DNA of 34,103 bases from Hymenobacter sp. ISL-91 (GTDB taxonomy: Bacteria; Bacteroidota; Bacteroidia; Cytophagales; Hymenobacteraceae): assembly GCF_018613725.1 (NCBI RefSeq), contig NZ_JAGGPS010000007.1, positions 1 through 34,103 of the forward strand, given 5' to 3'. The notes below the pieces were generated by a model. It saw only the letters and a list, made by a program, of their open reading frames with translations. It was not told the origin of the DNA and searched no databases. The position numbers and the translations under genes are program-made. Positions within the stretch are counted from its first letter, which is position 1. Every line of letters starts with the position of its first letter. This document shows positions 21,569 through 29,273 of this stretch, one piece after another.

Positions 21569-24211
21569 ATGAAAATTGTGAACCTGCGCACTATGCGCGG
21601 CCCCAGCTTCTGGTCTGTTAAGCATTACCGTTTGATTGTAATGAAAGTGGATTTGGAGGATCTGGCCGACAAATGGTCGAGCAGTATCCCGGCGCTGGCC
21701 GAGCAATTACCCGGTCTGCTTCCCCGCCTAACCGACGCACCACCTTCCGACGCAGATAAGGCGATACTAAAGAAACCCCCGCTAACGGCCGAGCAACTCA
21801 CCGACGGCGAACCGCTGGGCTACGTGCTGCAGCACGTGGCACTGGCCCTGCAGCGCACAGCTGGCATGCCCGTGTTTTGGGGTAAGTCGTATCCAGCCGA
21901 GCACGAGCCGGGGGTGGAGTTTGTGGTATTTGCTTACCAGGAAGAGCGGGCTGGCCGCATGGCTGCCGAGGCTGCCGTGCAGCTCGTTGATGATATCTGC
22001 CAAGGCCGGCCGGTGAGCATCGAGCGCACGATTGAGGAACTGCACGAAATCAGGGAAGAAGAATTCTTTGGACCCAGTACCTGGAGCATTGTATCGGAGG
22101 CGGCCTCGCGTAATATCCCTTACATCCAGCTCAAAAACAGCAGCATCATTCAGCTGGGCTATGGCGTCAACCAGAAGCGCATCTGGGCCACTACCACCAG
22201 CTATACCAGCCACGCCAGCGTGGAGGTAGCCGGCAATAAAAACCGCACCAAGGCCATGCTCGACGCGGCCGGTGTGCCTGTTCCCAACGGCACCACGGTG
22301 TACTCGGAAGACGAATTGCGGGAGGCCATTGAGGAGCTTGGCTTCCCGATTGTTACCAAACCGCTCAACGGCAACCACGGCCGCGGGGCCACCATTGGTA
22401 TCAAGAGCTGGGCCGAGGCAGTAGACGGTTTCCAGGCCGCCCAGCAGCATTCCAAAAATTCGCGGGCTGTTATTGTGGAGCAGCTGGTGCAGGGCCACGA
22501 CTTCCGGATGCTGGTAGTAAATGGCAAACTGATTGCCGCTGCCAAGCGCACCCCGGCCGCCGTAACCGGCGACGGCCAGCATACCATTCAGCAGCTGATT
22601 GATAAAGTAAACGAAGACCCACGCCGGGGAGTAGGCCACGAGAAAGTGCTCACCAGCATCAAGGCCGACCAGCACACTCAGGACTTACTGCTCACCCAGA
22701 GCCTGACGCTGGATTCGGTGCTGCCTGCCGGGCAGGAGCTGTACCTGAAAACCACGGCCAACATCAGCACTGGCGGCACGGCCACCGATGTAACCGATCT
22801 GGTGCATCCGTACAACGTGCTGATGGCCGAGCGCGTGGCCGGCATAGTAGGTCTCGACATCTGCGGCATCGATCTGCTAACTTCCGATATTGCCATTCCG
22901 CTGAACGAAACCCGCGGTGCTGTAATCGAGGTAAATGCAGCCCCCGGCTTCCGGATGCACATTTCGCCCACCCAGGGGCTGGCCCGCAACGTGGCTGCTC
23001 CGGTTGTCGATATGCTGTTTCCGGCGGGTAGCAAAGCCCGGATTCCGATTTTTGCCGTTACGGGCACCAATGGCAAAACTACTACTACGCTGCTGCTGGC
23101 CCATATTGTGGCGGCTAAAGGTTACAAAGTAGGGCACACCACCACCAACGGTATCTATATCCAGGGCGTGCAGCTGCAGAGCGGCGACTGTACCGGTGGC
23201 CAGAGTGCCGAATTTGTGCTGAAGGACCCCACGGTGAACTTCGCGGTACTCGAAACGGCTCGCGGCGGCATGCTGCGTTCGGGACTCGGCTTCCATACCT
23301 GCGACGTAGCCATTGTAACCAACGTGGCCGCCGACCACCTGGGCCTGCGTGATATTTATACGGTGGAGGATATGGCGGCCGTGAAGGGCGTGCTGCCCCG
23401 CACGGTGCGCAAAAACGGCTGGGCCGTGCTCAACGCCGATGACGACCTGGTGTATGCCATGCGCGAGAAGCTCGACTGCCGGGTGGCCCTGTTCAGCATG
23501 GATGAGCATAGCCCCCGCATCCGGGAGCACGCCGAGCATGGCGGGCTGGCCGCGGTGTACGAGGAAGGCTACATTTCCATCTACAAGAACAGCTACAAGC
23601 TGCGCATCGACCGGGCGGCTGAGTTCCCGGTTACGTTTGGCGGGCGGGCAACGTTCAACATCGAAAACGCCATGGCGGCGGCCCTGGCCTGCTACTGCTA
23701 CGGCTTCGATAAGGATGATATCAAGTCGGCGCTCCGCACGTTTGTGCCCTCGGGCGTGAAAACGCCGGGCCGCATGAACGTGTACAAGTTTCCGGACTTT
23801 GAGGTGATTGTAGACTACGCCCACAACGCCCACGGCATGGAGAAGTTCGCCCAGTTCCTGGAGGCCACTGAAGCCACCCACAAGGTAGGCGTGATTTCGG
23901 GCCTCGGCGACCGGCGCGACGAAGACACGCTGGGCTTTGCGCGTATTGTAGGTCGGGTGTTTGATGAAGTGGTACTACGTCAGGACCGCGACCTGCGCGG
24001 CAAAACGGCCGAGCAGCTACGTGAGCTGATGACCGAAGGCCTGCGCCTTGACGCGCCCGATATTCCCATCACGTACATCGAAAACGAGATGGAAGCCATG
24101 GACCATGTGTTGCAAAACGCCCGGCCCGGCTCGCTGATTGCCATGTTCACCGAGGACATTAAATCCACGCTGCAGAAACTCGACGAGTTCGAGGCGCAGA
24201 TCACGGATTAG
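21569..24211 (+). CDS. cphA: Cyanophycin synthetase
   Basis: This 880-residue protein has the full CphA1 layout. It polymerises Asp and Arg into cyanophycin, a nitrogen and carbon store, using two ATP per dipeptide. The N-terminal domain opens with the family start MKIVNLRTMRGPSFWSVKHY. The ATP-grasp domain has NKNRTKAMLDAAGVPVP (about 223-239), KPLNGNHGRG from K264, and VIEVNAAPG near 457. The Mur-ligase-like domain has the P-loop TGTNGKTTT at 498-506, then ETARGGMLRSG, TNVAADHLG and VDYAHNAHGM. No truncation is seen. No cyanophycinase gene lies nearby. It stands alone after the lipoprotein cassette, and its last codons lie in the left arm of the palindrome 24203-24356. Confidence 0.95.
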   Translation: MKIVNLRTMRGPSFWSVKHYRLIVMKVDLEDLADKWSSSIPALAEQLPGLLPRLTDAPPSDADKAILKKPPLTAEQLTDGEPLGYVLQHVALALQRTAGMPVFWGKSYPAEHEPGVEFVVFAYQEERAGRMAAEAAVQLVDDICQGRPVSIERTIEELHEIREEEFFGPSTWSIVSEAASRNIPYIQLKNSSIIQLGYGVNQKRIWATTTSYTSHASVEVAGNKNRTKAMLDAAGVPVPNGTTVYSEDELREAIEELGFPIVTKPLNGNHGRGATIGIKSWAEAVDGFQAAQQHSKNSRAVIVEQLVQGHDFRMLVVNGKLIAAAKRTPAAVTGDGQHTIQQLIDKVNEDPRRGVGHEKVLTSIKADQHTQDLLLTQSLTLDSVLPAGQELYLKTTANISTGGTATDVTDLVHPYNVLMAERVAGIVGLDICGIDLLTSDIAIPLNETRGAVIEVNAAPGFRMHISPTQGLARNVAAPVVDMLFPAGSKARIPIFAVTGTNGKTTTTLLLAHIVAAKGYKVGHTTTNGIYIQGVQLQSGDCTGGQSAEFVLKDPTVNFAVLETARGGMLRSGLGFHTCDVAIVTNVAADHLGLRDIYTVEDMAAVKGVLPRTVRKNGWAVLNADDDLVYAMREKLDCRVALFSMDEHSPRIREHAEHGGLAAVYEEGYISIYKNSYKLRIDRAAEFPVTFGGRATFNIENAMAAALACYCYGFDKDDIKSALRTFVPSGVKTPGRMNVYKFPDFEVIVDYAHNAHGMEKFAQFLEATEATHKVGVISGLGDRRDEDTLGFARIVGRVFDEVVLRQDRDLRGKTAEQLRELMTEGLRLDAPDIPITYIENEMEAMDHVLQNARPGSLIAMFTEDIKSTLQKLDEFEAQITD

Positions 24212-24356
24212 CACGGATTTTAACTGATTTCACGGATTTTGTAGCTGGCCTTTACGGCATCCGCATCCGACGAAAGCAAAAAGCCACCTCGCAAGAGGTG
24301 GCTTTTTTAATCGGCTACAAAATCCGTGAAATCCGTTAAAATCCGTGCTAATCCGT
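24203..24356. repeat. ACGGATT-rich inverted repeat between convergent genes
   Basis: Arms 24203-24245 and 24314-24356 match over 42 of 43 nt. Each arm is itself built from ACGGATT/CACGGATTTT steps. The left arm covers the last two codons and stop of cphA. The right arm ends 4 nt before the stop of the convergent coiled-coil gene. A separate terminator hairpin sits in the loop. Confidence 0.92.
24278..24308. terminator. Terminator nested in the palindrome loop
   Basis: AAAAAGCCACCTC (24278-24290) pairs with GAGGTGGCTTTTT (24295-24307) across GCAA. It works in both directions, for cphA and the coiled-coil gene. Confidence 0.93.
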
Positions 24357-24360
24357 AATC

Positions 24361-25308
24361 CTACTTGAGCGTGAAGGTGGTTTTTCCAATCAGTACGCCG
24401 CCTTCATACAGCTCAACGGTGTGCAAGCCGGTTTTGTAGGCGGCTCCCTTGGCGTAGGTGAACTGCACAGGCTGACGGGTATTGTCGTACACGATGTCCT
24501 GTTTGGCCGTATAGAACGCCTCGGAGCCGTCAATCATGAACGTGCCACCGCCGGTGCTCAGGTTGTAAAGCGCGGCGCCATCCGGCTCAATCAGGCGCAT
24601 CATAATTTCCTTGGTTTCCTTCGGCGACACGTCGTTGCGGGCCAGGTTGAAGGTTACCTTAATTTTCTCTACCCGGCGGGCTTTGAACTCGTTATCGGTG
24701 TCTTCCTTCTCCTTATCGCGGCTGTTCACCACGTTTACCCGGATATTCTCGGCCTGCAGGCGCGAGGCCACGGCCACCTTCTGGCTCAGCTCCTGGTTGG
24801 AGCGCACGACCGACGAAATAGTATCGGTCAGCTTGTTCTGGCGCTCTTTGAGGGTAGTGGTTTCGGTGTACAGCGCTTCGTTGTCGGCTTTGAGCTGAAC
24901 AATTTCTTCGTCTTTCTTGCGCAGCTGGGTTTCAAAGTTGGCCGCCCGCTGCTTGAAGCGCTGCTGCTCGGCCACGCTGAAGCTGCTGGCCCGGAAGGAG
25001 CGGAGCTTGAGCAGATCGGAGTTGATCTGGGCCAGCTTGGCTACCAGCGAGTCGTTGGCGAGGCCCATGCCCTGTACTTCCTGGCTCTGGCGCTCGTAAT
25101 CGGCTTTCAGCGACTCGTACTGCTTGATCTGGTCTTCGAGCTTGGCGTCCTTGCTTACCACATCAGCCTGGAGCAGTTCGTTCTGCTTGCTCTTCTGCTG
25201 GTTCATGTAGAACAGAAAGCCGTTGATGCCCAGCAGCACCAGAACGAGGGCCCCAATCAACAGAAAGCGGTTATTGTTCTTCGGTTCGGGGCTCTGATCT
25301 TGTTCCAT
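24361..25308 (-). CDS. Membrane-anchored coiled-coil protein
   Basis: This 315-residue protein has a short cytoplasmic N-terminus (MEQDQSPEPKNNNR). One transmembrane helix lies at about 15-35 (FLLIGALVLVLLGINGFLFY). A long coiled coil at about 36-190, rich in Q, K, E and L, is followed by a beta-rich C-terminal domain (about 205-315, ending LYEGGVLIGKTTFTLK). It resembles uncharacterised Bacteroidota envelope proteins often annotated as SMC-like hypothetical proteins; I know no function. It probably spans the periplasm. The promoter at 25364-25393 fits well, and its stop lies 4 nt from the palindrome after cphA. Confidence 0.82.
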   Translation of the reverse strand: MEQDQSPEPKNNNRFLLIGALVLVLLGINGFLFYMNQQKSKQNELLQADVVSKDAKLEDQIKQYESLKADYERQSQEVQGMGLANDSLVAKLAQINSDLLKLRSFRASSFSVAEQQRFKQRAANFETQLRKKDEEIVQLKADNEALYTETTTLKERQNKLTDTISSVVRSNQELSQKVAVASRLQAENIRVNVVNSRDKEKEDTDNEFKARRVEKIKVTFNLARNDVSPKETKEIMMRLIEPDGAALYNLSTGGGTFMIDGSEAFYTAKQDIVYDNTRQPVQFTYAKGAAYKTGLHTVELYEGGVLIGKTTFTLK

Positions 25309-25353
25309 AGAGAAAGGGGTTTGGTGGAGGTCCGGACAGTCCGGACGCGGTAG

Positions 25354-25361
25354 TACCTTTG
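25354..25361 (+). promoter_or_regulatory. -7 box of the TPMT-like methyltransferase gene
   Basis: TACCTTTG is an exact -7 match pointing right. No good -33 is seen. It lies 2 bp from the opposing -7 box at 25364-25371. Confidence 0.45.
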
Positions 25362-25363
25362 GG

Positions 25364-25393
25364 CAAAAATAACGGAGTTTGCTACCCCGGCAA
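25364..25393 (-). promoter_or_regulatory. Promoter of the coiled-coil gene
   Basis: On the minus strand, TATTTTTG (complement of 25364-25371) and TTG (complement of 25391-25393) are separated by 19 bp, an ideal Bacteroidota promoter. It overlaps the divergent methyltransferase promoter. Confidence 0.7.
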
Positions 25394-25420
25394 GTGCCGA
25401 AGGTACAACCCCGCCACGAA

Positions 25421-26038
25421 ATGCAGCCTGTACCCGCTCTCGATACCGCCTACTGGCAGCAGCGCTACGAAATCGGCCAGACCGGCTGGGATGCAGGAAG
25501 CATAACCCCCCCGTTGCGTGAATATTTCAACCAACTGGGTTTGCCCGACAGCCGCCGCATCCTTATTCCGGGGGCCGGCCGCGGCTACGAGGCCGAATAC
25601 CTACACCGCGCTGGCTGGCCCCAGGTGTTTGTAGCCGACCTTGCCCCGGCGGCCCTACAGGACCTCCAGGCTCGTGTTCCCAGTTTTCCGGCGGACCAGC
25701 TGCTACTGGCTGATTTCTTCGCGCTGGAACCGGCCCCGCCCTTCGACCTCATCGTGGAGCAGACCTTCTTTTGCGCCCTCGACCCCGCCCTGCGGCCCGC
25801 CTATGCCCGCCAGTGCGCCCGGCTGCTGCGACCCGGCGGCACGCTCATGGGCCTTCTTTTCGATACCGAGTTTACCCAGGCCGGCCCGCCCTTCGGGGGC
25901 TCGCGCGAGGAGTACCGCGCCTACTTCGAGCCGTATTTCGATTTCGAGCACTTCGCGGCCGCTACCAACTCGCTGCCACCCCGCCAGGGCCGGGAGTTGT
26001 TTATCTGTTTGAAACGGAAGGCCACGCTGCCCGAATAG
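25421..26038 (+). CDS. TPMT-like S-adenosylmethionine methyltransferase
   Basis: This 205-residue class I methyltransferase is of the thiopurine-methyltransferase (TPMT) type. YWQQRYEIGQTGWDAGSITP at residues 11-30 is the TPMT N-terminal signature. The SAM-binding loop is RILIPGAGRGYEAEYL (about 46-61), followed by the acidic strand end VFVADLAP. DLIVEQTFFCALDP and LRPGGTLMGLLF are the later motifs. The native substrate is unknown; bacterial relatives methylate thiols, selenium or tellurium species, or halides. The ATG at 25421 was chosen over a TTG at 25379, which would sit almost on the transcription start. kdsA follows after 50 nt. Confidence 0.88.
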   Translation: MQPVPALDTAYWQQRYEIGQTGWDAGSITPPLREYFNQLGLPDSRRILIPGAGRGYEAEYLHRAGWPQVFVADLAPAALQDLQARVPSFPADQLLLADFFALEPAPPFDLIVEQTFFCALDPALRPAYARQCARLLRPGGTLMGLLFDTEFTQAGPPFGGSREEYRAYFEPYFDFEHFAAATNSLPPRQGRELFICLKRKATLPE

Positions 26039-26088
26039 GCGCACAAACCAGTTCTCCTTACTTTCTCTGTCCTTAAATACCCAAGCTC

Positions 26089-26913
26089 ATGCTAGAAGCC
26101 CTTGCCAACGCGCTGCCGCACTTTCGTAACACCAATTCTGGTCAGTTTTTTCTGATGGCTGGCCCCTGCGTGATTGAGGGCGAGGACATGGCGCTGCGCA
26201 TTGCCGAGCGCATCCAGCACATCACCGATAAGCTCCAGATTCCCTTCATCTTCAAAGGTTCGTACCGCAAAGCCAACCGCTCGCGCCTCGACTCCTACAC
26301 CGGCATCGGCGACGAAAAGGCCCTGCGCATCCTGCAGAAAGTAAGCCGCGAAATCGGCGTGCCCACCGTCACCGACATCCACGAGTCGGGCGAGGCCGCT
26401 ATGGCCGCCGAGTACGTGGACGTGCTGCAGATTCCGGCTTTCCTATGCCGGCAGACCGATTTGCTGGTGGCCGCGGCCCAGACCGGCAAAGTGGTAAACG
26501 TGAAGAAAGGCCAGTTTCTGAACGGCGAGGCCATGCAGTTTGCGGTGGACAAAGTGCGCCAGTCGGGCAACGATAATGTGTTGTTGACGGACCGCGGCAA
26601 CTCGTTCGGTTACTCCGATCTGGTGGTCGATTTCCGTAACCTGCCCGCCATGCGCGCCTTCGGCGTACCTGTTATCATGGATGTTACGCACTCCTTGCAG
26701 CGTCCTAACCAAAGCAGCGGCGTAACCGGCGGCCAGCCCGCGCTTATCGAAACCATTGCCAAAGCCGCTATTGCCGTGGGTGCCGACGGCCTGTTCATCG
26801 AAACCCATCCCACACCCGCCACCGCCAAATCCGACGGCGCCAACATGCTGCCCCTCGATCAGCTGGAAGACCTGCTGACCAAGCTGACACGAGTGCGCGA
26901 GGCAATTCGTTGA
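26089..26913 (+). CDS. kdsA: 3-deoxy-8-phosphooctulonate synthase
   Basis: This 274-residue enzyme condenses phosphoenolpyruvate with arabinose 5-phosphate to KDO 8-phosphate for the lipopolysaccharide core, which supports a Gram-negative envelope. MAGPCVIEGED carries C27 where the metal-independent E. coli enzyme has Asn. With H240 and D249 this points to the metal-dependent class, as in Aquifex. KGSYRKANRSRLDSYTG, PAFLCRQTDLLVAAAQTG, NVKKGQFLNG and VTHSLQRPNQ are typical KdsA blocks. It lies 50 nt after the TPMT-like gene and may share its promoter. A perfect 44-nt-arm hairpin follows. Confidence 0.96.
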   Translation: MLEALANALPHFRNTNSGQFFLMAGPCVIEGEDMALRIAERIQHITDKLQIPFIFKGSYRKANRSRLDSYTGIGDEKALRILQKVSREIGVPTVTDIHESGEAAMAAEYVDVLQIPAFLCRQTDLLVAAAQTGKVVNVKKGQFLNGEAMQFAVDKVRQSGNDNVLLTDRGNSFGYSDLVVDFRNLPAMRAFGVPVIMDVTHSLQRPNQSSGVTGGQPALIETIAKAAIAVGADGLFIETHPTPATAKSDGANMLPLDQLEDLLTKLTRVREAIR

Positions 26914-26926
26914 GCAGCCAGTAGAA

Positions 26927-27022
26927 GACCGTCATTCAGAGCGAAGCGAAGAATCTCGCGTGCAATAGTAACTCCTGATACTATTGCACGCGAGATTCTT
27001 CGCTTCGCTCTGAATGACGGTC
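26927..27022. repeat. GTCATTCAGAGCG inverted repeat, copy 2 (perfect 44-nt arms)
   Basis: Arms 26927-26970 and 26979-27022 are perfect reverse complements with an 8-nt loop. It shares GTCATTCAGAGCG, AGCGAAGAATC and CGCGTGC with copy 1 (8102-8202). The outer GACC/GGTC and the inner AATAGTA are specific to this copy but present in both arms. It lies between the convergent kdsA and methyltransferase genes. Confidence 0.95.
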
Positions 27023-27030
27023 ACCACTAA

Positions 27031-27864
27031 TCAAGCCCCAAACACCCGGCTTAACTCCAACAGCTTATCCACGGGGTTATCAAAGCGTAGGGTGAAATGC
27101 TGGCGGGGCAGGCTGGGGCGGAAGAAGACGAGGCTGATGTAAAACAGGTCGACGGTGAGCGTGACATCGGGGTGCTGGCGGATGGCCTCCCAGGCCCGTT
27201 CCATTTCGGCCGACCAGTGGATGTCGTCGAGTACGAAAACGCTGTTGGGCGTGCGGTGGGCGTTGAGCTGCTCGAAGTAACGCAGCGTGGGCTCGTAGCG
27301 GTGGTTGCCATCGAAGAAGGCAAAATCGACGGGCGCGGGCAGGGCCGCCAGGGTGGGGGTGAGGGTGTCGTCGAGGTTGCCTTCGATGAGTTCGACGTTT
27401 TCGGCGCCCACGGCCCCGAACGTCTGGCGGGCCACGGCCGCCGTAGCGGGGCAGCCCTCGAAGGTGAAGACTTGGGCCCGCGAGTCGGCCAGGGCGAGGT
27501 AGGCAGTGGTGAGGCCCAGTGAGGTGCCCAGCTCCACGATGGTGCGCGGCTGGTAGTGGTTGACGAGCCGGAACAGCAGCTGCCCCAGCTTCGGCGGCTT
27601 GGCGGCGGTGCGGGCAATGTCGCACAGGCGACGAGAGCGGCCCGCCCCGGCCACCCGCGAGCCGGCCCCGAAGTCGCGCACCGTAATGGCGGTAGAATCG
27701 GCGAGTAGGGCAGCCCGGCGGGCCTCTACGGCCTCGTAGGCGGCAAACCGGCCCGAGTGGTGGATAACGTGCGCGTACAGGCCGAATACGAAGGGCGAGT
27801 GCAGCCCGTGGGCGTTGCCCGAGCGCCCCAGGAAGCGGAGGTAGGTGAGAATCTGGAAAAGCAA
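27031..27864 (-). CDS. Class I SAM-dependent O-methyltransferase-like protein
   Basis: This 277-residue methyltransferase is of the Methyltransf_24/O-methyltransferase type. The N-terminal GNAHGLHSPFVFGLYAHVIH (about 16-35) is a block I associate with Bacteroidota members. The SAM loop is TIVELGTSLGLTTAYLALA (about 108-126). VFTFEGCP, VDFAFFDGNHRYEPT (about 179-193) and FVLDDIHWSAEMERAW (about 209-224) follow, with the DGNH and DD typical of metal-dependent O-methyltransferases. The start is a TTG at 27864; the frame is open back to 27915 but has no ATG or GTG. The substrate is unknown. It faces kdsA convergently. Confidence 0.85.
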   Translation of the reverse strand: MLFQILTYLRFLGRSGNAHGLHSPFVFGLYAHVIHHSGRFAAYEAVEARRAALLADSTAITVRDFGAGSRVAGAGRSRRLCDIARTAAKPPKLGQLLFRLVNHYQPRTIVELGTSLGLTTAYLALADSRAQVFTFEGCPATAAVARQTFGAVGAENVELIEGNLDDTLTPTLAALPAPVDFAFFDGNHRYEPTLRYFEQLNAHRTPNSVFVLDDIHWSAEMERAWEAIRQHPDVTLTVDLFYISLVFFRPSLPRQHFTLRFDNPVDKLLELSRVFGA

Positions 27865-27913
27865 GGCGGGGCAGCGGGAGGTTAGGGTTTCAGGCCGAAA
27901 GGTAGAAACCGTT

Positions 27914-28012
27914 TGTCATCCTGAGCGGCGCGAAGGACCTTACCGGGTCAAAACAACCGTAGCAGCGCCTCGTTTCAACCTGATAAGGTCCTTCGCGCCG
28001 CTCAGGATGACA
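27914..28012. repeat. GTCATCCTGAGC inverted repeat, copy 2
   Basis: Arms 27914-27942 and 27984-28012 are perfect over 29 nt with a 41-nt loop. It shares both ends with copy 1 (17026-17148), but has only GGCG where copy 1 has a block of about 21 nt. The short form is in both arms. Confidence 0.92.
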
Positions 28013-28037
28013 GAGAGGTTTTTAGTTTCCAGCCCAC

Positions 28038-28060
28038 AAAAAAGCCGCCCGAAGGCGGCT
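28038..28060 (-). terminator. apaG terminator
   Basis: On the minus strand, AGCCGCC-TTCG-GGCGGCT is followed by six T (complement of 28038-28043). It is a canonical terminator 28 nt after the apaG stop. Confidence 0.9.
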
Positions 28061-28088
28061 GTAAGCAGTTCAAAGCCAATCTAACGCC

Positions 28089-28475
28089 TTAGTTGAGTCG
28101 GTAAGGCACGATGAGCGTGAACTCCGGAATTTCGACGTCGAATTCGCTGCCGTCCATGATGCGCTCCATCTGGTAGGTGCCGCGCATCTTGCCCACACCC
28201 GATTTCAGGTTGCAGCCCGACACATACTGGTGCGACTCGCCGGGCTCCAAAACCGGCTGCTGGCCCACCACGCCTTCGCCTTCCACCTCGCGCACCACGC
28301 CATTGGCATCCGAAATAAACCAGTGGCGGCGCAGCAGCTTCACGGTATATTCGCTGTTGTTGCGAATATCAATTTTGTAGGCAAAAACGTAATGCTCCTG
28401 ACCCGGGCTCGAATAGTCGGGCAAATAGTTGGTGGTAACGCTGACGGTTACGCCCTGAGTGGTGGTCGTATTCAT
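28089..28475 (-). CDS. apaG: ApaG/CorD-like (DUF525) protein
   Basis: This 128-residue single-domain ApaG has an Ig-like fold. YVFAYKIDIRNNSEYTVKLLRRHWFISDANG, EGVVGQQPVLEPGESHQYVSG and MRGTYQM are the family's conserved blocks. ApaG binds pyrophosphate or metal ions in some species, but its role is still unsettled. The ATG at 28475 (MNTTTTQG) is used; the frame runs open far upstream only because it is antisense to ung. It is divergent from ung with 132 bp between, where no clear -7 box was found. Confidence 0.92.
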   Translation of the reverse strand: MNTTTTQGVTVSVTTNYLPDYSSPGQEHYVFAYKIDIRNNSEYTVKLLRRHWFISDANGVVREVEGEGVVGQQPVLEPGESHQYVSGCNLKSGVGKMRGTYQMERIMDGSEFDVEIPEFTLIVPYRLN

Positions 28476-28607
28476 AACGGCGGAGTTCCAAAAGAGAAAA
28501 AAGCTAACAGTGCGGGCCCGGGTTTGGTTTACTTGCCTTCCTCTACGCAGTCCGGGCTGCCAATGCCGTCTCAAACTAACACAAACTAACAAATAATCCT
28601 GGTTCGC

Positions 28608-29273
28608 ATGTCGGTTAAGATTGAAGAAAGCTGGCGGCAGGTGCTGGCGCCCGAGTTCGAGAAGCCCTATTTCCAGCATCTGATTGCCTTCGTAAAGGGC
28701 GAATACGCTACGGCCGAAGTGTTTCCGCCCGGCCCGCAAATTTTCCACGCCTTCGAGGCCTGCCCGTTCGATAAGCTGAAAGTGGTGATTCTGGGCCAGG
28801 ACCCCTACCACGGCCGGGGCCAGGCCCACGGCCTGAGCTTCTCGGTGGCCGAGGGCGTGCGCACGCCGCCTTCGCTCCAGAACGTGTTCAAGGAGCTGGC
28901 CACCGATTTGCCCGACACGGCTCCGGCGCCCAATGGCAACCTCGACCGGTGGGCCCGGCAAGGGGTGCTGCTGCTCAACGCCACGCTTACGGTGCGCGCT
29001 AAGGAGCCCGCCAGCCACCAGAAGAAAGGCTGGGAGCAGTTCACCGACGCTGTTATCCAAGCCATTTCCGACCAGAAAGAGCACGTCGTGTTCATCCTCT
29101 GGGGCGCCTCGGCCCAGAAGAAGGGCGAAGTCATTGATGCCCGCAAACACCTCGTGCTCAAGGCCGCTCATCCCTCGCCCTACGCCGCCGACCGGGGGTT
29201 CTTCGGCAGCCGCCCCTTCAGCCAGACCAACGCCTACCTACAGCAGCACGGCGAGGCGCCGATTCAGTGGTGA
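28608..29273 (+). CDS. ung: Uracil-DNA glycosylase
   Basis: This 221-residue family 1 UDG removes uracil from DNA. The catalytic water-activating motif GQDPYHG lies at residues 63-69 (D65). The DNA-intercalation motif HPSPYAADRGFFGS starts at H188. LLLNATLTVRAKEPASHQKKGWE and VVFILWGASAQKK are also typical. The length matches E. coli Ung (229). The final base of its stop codon is the first base of a perfect 50-nt inverted-repeat arm that runs to the stop of lepB. Confidence 0.97.
   Translation: MSVKIEESWRQVLAPEFEKPYFQHLIAFVKGEYATAEVFPPGPQIFHAFEACPFDKLKVVILGQDPYHGRGQAHGLSFSVAEGVRTPPSLQNVFKELATDLPDTAPAPNGNLDRWARQGVLLLNATLTVRAKEPASHQKKGWEQFTDAVIQAISDQKEHVVFILWGASAQKKGEVIDARKHLVLKAAHPSPYAADRGFFGSRPFSQTNAYLQQHGEAPIQW

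Noticed and set aside
22877..23881. 334-codon open frame antisense to cphA
   Set aside because: It is fully inside cphA, with no motif or promoter; a codon-usage shadow.
24421..25353. 310-codon plus-strand frame opposite the coiled-coil gene
   Set aside because: The minus-strand protein has a clear transmembrane helix, coiled coil and ideal promoter; the plus frame has no such features.
27061..27069. Possible DnaA box (TTATCCACG)
   Set aside because: It is a single near-match inside a methyltransferase coding region, with no cluster, AT-rich unwinding element or dnaA/dnaN neighbours.
15..28012. CRISPR-like array from the repeated palindromes
   Set aside because: Copies are kilobases apart, lie singly in intergenic gaps, and no cas genes are present.
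28476..29171. Long upstream extension of the apaG frame over ung
   Set aside because: It is antisense to the well-supported ung gene; apaG starts normally at 28475.
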